40,791 bases of DNA from Tritrichomonas foetus (taxonomy: Eukaryota > Parabasalia > Tritrichomonadida > Tritrichomonadidae). The translations under genes and the position numbers were made by a program. Below are positions 37,112 to 40,791 of this stretch, piece after piece. Location of the stretch: positions 5,604-46,394 of the forward strand of contig MLAK01000003.1 of NCBI GenBank assembly GCA_001839685.1, written 5' to 3'. How positions within the stretch are numbered: the stretch's first letter is position 1; each line of letters begins with the position of its first letter. The notes below the pieces were generated by a model. It ran no database searches, had not been told where the DNA came from, and was given only the letters and a program-made list of their open reading frames with translations.

Positions 37112-37574
37112 CTGTAAGTCTTTGACAATCCTATTTACTTTGAAATTATTTGATGCAATTGAATTATTTCTTTACAAATAAATTTTTCCAAGTTTCAAAA
37201 AAAGCAAATTGAAATGGTTTAATAACATTTGTATTCAAATAAGAGTGGTTATCGAATAATACATATTATGATAGATCAGAGTAAGTGAAATCCTAATATT
37301 AGATATATATGAGACATGAATAACAAGGTTCTTTTACCTTCTAAATAGAATATTTTAAAAGATGTTTCAATAAAGAAAATGGAAGAAATCAATTGTCTTG
37401 TACAAAAGCAAAAAACACTTTATATATATATCCTTTAAGAAGAAAGCATCCAAATAGATTTATTTAAAAAAGATAAAAATTTTATTCTACGAATTCGAAT
37501 CGATTGTGAAAGAGGAAACAAGTTCAAAAGTGACAATGACTGTGTAATTATTTTCTCCAATTAGGGAAACGTGC
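37112..37574. other. intergenic region before the tRNA
   Basis: 463 bases of AT-rich sequence with no supported gene. Confidence 0.5.
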
Positions 37575-37646
37575 GGGTGATTAGCTCAGTGGTAGAGCGC
37601 TACTTTAGCATAGTAGAGGCCAGGGGTTCAACTCCCCTATCATCCA
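37575..37646 (+). tRNA. tRNA-Ala (anticodon AGC)
   Basis: A complete cloverleaf of 72 bases. The acceptor GGGTGAT pairs with ATCATCC and contains the G3-U70 wobble pair that identifies alanine tRNAs. The D arm is GCTC/GAGC with loop AGTGGTA. The anticodon stem is CTACT/AGTAG with loop TTAGCAT, so the anticodon is AGC. The variable loop has 5 bases, and the T arm is AGGGG/CCCCT with loop TTCAACT. The discriminator base is A. There is no intron, and CCA is not encoded. A box and B box are intact. Confidence 0.97.
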
Positions 37647-37662
37647 TTTTTTTTTTTTTTTT
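37647..37662 (+). terminator. poly-T RNA polymerase III terminator
   Basis: A run of 16 T begins immediately after the tRNA discriminator base. Confidence 0.85.
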
Positions 37663-38118
37663 AATTTTTTCTGGTAAGTTTTGAGTGTTCAATTATTGAC
37701 CGTTATATGCTAATTCTTTTCAGATAATTCCTAATCGTTTTCTCTCGATTGCTGATTTATGTTTGATCATTTTCAATTGATAGTTTCAAATTGTTAGTTC
37801 TCATACGTTAGTTTTCCTCTGTAGTTTCATGCTCATTGTTTCGTGATTATTATCTTATGTCTAGATCTGTTCTAATTCCATTATCTTTTGGAGATTCGAC
37901 CAACTCTCTATATTTTTCTTTCTCATCCATGTAAGTTGTTTCCATTGTGTCAATACCTCAATTTCTTTTGGCGAATGGAACACTAATCTATATTAATATT
38001 CAATATGATTTGCTTTCAGACCAACTGATTTTATCTAGGCGCAAATATTTTATTTCCTCAAGCATGTCTTGTATCATCAATGCTCTGAGTCTTGTTCTCT
38101 GGTGGATTCACCATAATA
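37663..38118. other. intergenic region
   Basis: AT-rich sequence between the tRNA terminator and the decayed mariner. Nothing recognisable. Confidence 0.5.
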
Positions 38119-38262
38119 TATAGAGTGTCCAGAGGTGTGATGTAACTCCCCACATTAGAAGTGAAATCAAGAAATTATATTAATAAATAATAAACCGTAC
38201 AATGTTAATATTAAAAATTTGAAAACAGTTTTTTCTCTTCATTTAAAATAGTGATAAAAATC

Positions 38263-38295
<33 letters not shown>

Positions 38296-38925
38296 TGAAT
38301 AATTAATAAATGTACATGATGCATGTTTATAAAAATGATCAAAACTCAATAATAACTTTTCTCCAGCTTGAAGGGAAAAGGGGCAAAGAAAAATATGAGG
38401 AAACGAGAAGCGTCTTTAATGAAAATTGTTGAACTCAAAGACAAATCTACCGAGGCATGGCAGAACTGAATAGAAGTTAAAACACACATCCAGTGAAAAA
38501 AGGAAAAAGTGCCAGAGTTATGATATTCTTGATTGGAAAATTGTAAATGACCTAACAGAATTTCCACATTCCTCATGTCGTTATATAGCAAATGTTCTAG
38601 GTGAAAAGGCTTCTCAAAATTCTAAAAGATGAGCAAAAAACGAATTTCACTTTTTTTTATTTCAGGTGATGAGTCTTGGTCTTATTCCAAGACCGATTTT
38701 AGCACTCAATGGATTATTGAAAATCAAGAAATATCAAGAATTCCCAATCCAGGTTTTCAGATAAAAAAATTCATGGTAACTATATTTTGGAACACTTCTG
38801 GGATAGTTCATATTAATATTTTACTCCAAATGAAAAATCCTGTTCAGGATTGTTGTTATTGGTATTTAATTCAACAGCTAAAGTTAAATTCAGTGAGACG
38901 CAAACTATTTTTGCCCTGAAGGTAA
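38119..38925 (+). mobile_element. decayed, 3'-truncated mariner element
   Basis: A TA dinucleotide (38119-38120) is followed by TAGAGTGTCCAGAGG, a degraded form of the right terminal repeat of the intact mariner at 39497, and the match continues for about 50 bases. The transposase is in plus orientation, from an eroded start near 38335 to about 38920. It is matched in pieces: QRQIYR-MAELNRS, then a jump from GE to LLKILKDEQKTNF, which removes about 40 codons including the WVPH linker. A long piece from 38665 follows (GDESWSYSKTDFSTQW onward). Stops and frameshifts are frequent. No right terminal repeat follows. A T22A12 run lies at about 38260-38295. Confidence 0.85.
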
Positions 38926-39116
38926 TTGAGTTAGTGCCCTAGTGTGGAGATTTATCTGAATTAAAGTCTCAATATAAGAATGTTTGGTTAGAATCATTAT
39001 TCGTAATGAGAGGTATTCCTCTCTTAACTCTTCATCGTGTATGCTCTTGGTTGTTAATAATCGGATTTTTTTGTTTTTATTGAATAAAAGTCTAAGAATA
39101 ATTTGATTATTCCTGT

Positions 39117-39495
39117 CTAAGCCATTGTTTGATCAACTGGATTGTTCATCTGTGTAGCTCCTAAGATTTGTGCAATTGAAGGAAATTCTTCGTCATTACC
39201 TAAATAAGTTGCAAATTTCTTTAAAGTTAGCCAGAATAAACCTAATACTTCTCTTCTTCTCTTGAAGTCCTCATGTCTTCGTCTGTATCTTTTTATCAAG
39301 TCAACTTTATCGTTGGCAAAGGTACAACCATTGAATCATCGGGCCATTTTCTGGGTAGACTCCATCTTCTGCCTCTAGTCTGGCAAATATTCTTCTTCTT
39401 ATAACTATTGAAACGTAATTCTGAAGTTCATCTTTTGTGTTTATGGTCTTTATGCCATGTTTGTTTTGTAAGTGTCTTCTTAAATTAGCGGTCAA
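39117..39495 (-). pseudogene. zinc-finger (BED/C2H2-like) gene remnant cut by mariner
   Basis: The minus frame from 39495 reads LTANLRRHLQNKHGI, the second half of a BED or C2H2 zinc finger with H-x4-H, then continues to a stop at 39307. The sequence goes on in another frame as FANDKVDLIKRYRRRHEDFK to a TAA near 39117, implying one frameshift near 39315. The upstream codon in frame is TAA at the mariner junction, so the first half of the finger is missing here. It probably derives from a repetitive or transposon-borne gene. Confidence 0.4.
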
Positions 39496-39496
39496 T

Positions 39497-40790
39497 TATA
39501 GGGTGTCCGGTAATGTGATGTCACTAAGTATAATAAAGTCATTTCTAATAAGTCATTTTTTATTGATAAGTATTTCAAAATATGTAGTCTCCATTGGCAT
39601 CAATAACTTTTTTCAGTCTATTTTGCCATTCTGCAAAAACTGAAAACAAAGTTTCCGATGGAATTTCATTGAAATTTTGGACTATTGTTTGAATCAAATG
39701 GCTTGGTGATTCAAAAACAATTCCTTTAACTTTTTCTTTAATAGTTCCAAATAAAAAAAAGTCGCTAGGCGCCAAATCAGGTGAATATGCCGGATGTGGA
39801 ACTGATTCTAGTGAGTTTTCATTTATATATTTTTTGACAATTTTTGCCACATGAGACTTTGCATTGTCATAATGAACAAATAATTTTTTATAATTATTCG
39901 AGTTTTTAAACTCAACAATTTTTGACATAATGGCTGTAATATAATATGCAGCATTAAACTTTTCATTTGGCGGCAAAACATCAATATGAATTATCCCATG
40001 AGGGTTCCAAAATACAGTCACCATAAATTTAGTGATCTGAAACCCTGGATTTTGAATAGTTGGGATTACTGAGTTTTCAGGAATCCATTGTGTATTGAAA
40101 TCAGTCTTGGAATAAAACCAAGACTCATCTCCTGTTATTAAAAAGGTGAAATTAGTTTTTTGTTCTGCATTCAAAATTTTAAGAAGTTTTTTTGCCAATA
40201 AAACTCTATTGGCCTTTTGATTTTCTGTTAGAATATGTGGCACCCATCGAAGATGCACATGTTTATACATTAATTTTGATGTTAAACGATCATAAATTGT
40301 CGATTTTGGTTCACCTAAAACATTAGCAATATATCGACACGATGAATGTGGAAATTCGGTTAAAACATCTAAAATTTTCCAGTCAAGAATATCATAACTT
40401 TGGCACTTTTTCTCTTTTTTCACAGGCTGTGTGTTTTGACTTCTGTTCAGTTCTGCCATGACTCGGTAGATTTGTCTTTGAGACAAACATTTTTCTTTCA
40501 AGACACTCTTCATTTCTTCATATATTTCTTTGCCCCTTTTTCCTTCAAGCTGCAGAAAAGTTATGATTGAATGTTGATCAATCATTTTTTAATAAACGTG
40601 CATCGTGTACGTTTATAAATTATTCTTTTTTTTTATGAAAAAGATTCTTTATCTCTATTTTCAGTCAAGAGAAAAAAAAATTGTTTTCAAAATTTTTATG
40701 TTAACATTGCATAGTTTATTATTTATAAATATAATGTATTGATTTCACTTCTAATGTGGGTAGTGACATCACGCCTCCGGACACCCTATA
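39497..40790 (-). mobile_element. complete mariner transposon with intact transposase
   Basis: Terminal inverted repeats begin TAGGGTGTCCGG at 39499 and end CCGGACACCCTA at 40788, each flanked by a TA, the mariner target duplication. The inner parts of the repeats also agree (GTGATGTCACT near the tip). The element is about 1.29 kb, like trichomonad mariners. The single base beyond it does not allow the right flank to be checked. Confidence 0.92.
39575..40585 (-). CDS. mariner transposase, D,D34D
   Basis: The 336-residue transposase is intact, with ATG start and TAA stop. The N-terminal paired-like DNA-binding region has two helix-turn-helix parts (SQRQIYRVMAEL; HSSCRYIANVLGEPKSTIYDRL). A WVPH linker lies at 114-117. 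Catalytic residues are D153 (TGDESW), D240 (VHYDNAKSH) and D275 (SPDLAPSDFFLFG), with 34 residues between the last two, the mariner signature. It cuts and pastes the element at TA sites. No disabling mutation is seen, so the element may be mobile. Confidence 0.96.
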   Translation of the reverse strand: MIDQHSIITFLQLEGKRGKEIYEEMKSVLKEKCLSQRQIYRVMAELNRSQNTQPVKKEKKCQSYDILDWKILDVLTEFPHSSCRYIANVLGEPKSTIYDRLTSKLMYKHVHLRWVPHILTENQKANRVLLAKKLLKILNAEQKTNFTFLITGDESWFYSKTDFNTQWIPENSVIPTIQNPGFQITKFMVTVFWNPHGIIHIDVLPPNEKFNAAYYITAIMSKIVEFKNSNNYKKLFVHYDNAKSHVAKIVKKYINENSLESVPHPAYSPDLAPSDFFLFGTIKEKVKGIVFESPSHLIQTIVQNFNEIPSETLFSVFAEWQNRLKKVIDANGDYIF

Positions 40791-40791
40791 T

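Overview
This window is nuclear DNA of an anaerobic protist, most probably a parabasalid of the Tritrichomonas type. The DNA is very AT-rich, genes are dense and apparently intron-free, and several start codons sit 5 to 30 bases behind a TCA-type initiator, as in trichomonads. There is also a mariner element of the kind known from Trichomonas, and a decayed gene resembling the discoidin-like repeat families of trichomonads. Nothing in the sequence names the species. For several genes the true ATG lies inside a longer open frame that starts with GTG or TTG, and I have placed the starts accordingly.

Layout. 165-2276: a leucine-rich-repeat protein and a PKA-like AGC kinase, both minus. 3001-4385: a small Cys-containing protein, a 16-copy 15-bp minisatellite and a small PH-like protein. 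4644-14168: two cullins on the plus strand, with a HEAT-like protein, ribosomal protein eL14 and a Gln/Asn-rich gene broken by three in-frame stops between them on the minus strand. 14169-15538: a decay zone with a discoidin-like gene remnant, a perfect hairpin and direct repeats. 15539-20676: a SWIM-RING ubiquitin ligase (minus), interrupted by one TGA and carrying an assembly join, divergent from a two-pass Cache-like receptor. 21007-24668: an mRNA cap 2'-O-methyltransferase (minus), divergent over 50 bp from an ARM-like protein. 24930-30429: RIC1, a Sel1 plus UBR-box protein, a PH protein and a KDEL-receptor-like protein, all plus. 30917-35206: a CHD-type chromatin remodeler with a C-terminal FYRN/FYRC module. 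35603-37111: a possible VPS9-like protein (minus). 37575-37646: tRNA-Ala(AGC). 38119-40790: a mobile-element zone with a decayed mariner, a zinc-finger gene remnant and an intact mariner.

The genes are housekeeping and regulatory and do not form an operon. Loose themes are ubiquitin-related proteins (two cullins, the SWIM-RING ligase, the UBR-box protein) and ER/Golgi trafficking (RIC1, the ERD2-like protein, possibly the VPS9-like protein). The most notable points are the CHD-FYR fusion, the Sel1-UBR architecture, the Gln-rich gene whose stops are all TAA or TAG at Gln-compatible positions, the TGA-split SWIM-RING gene, and the near-identical duplication across the single N at 16511, which looks like an assembly artefact.
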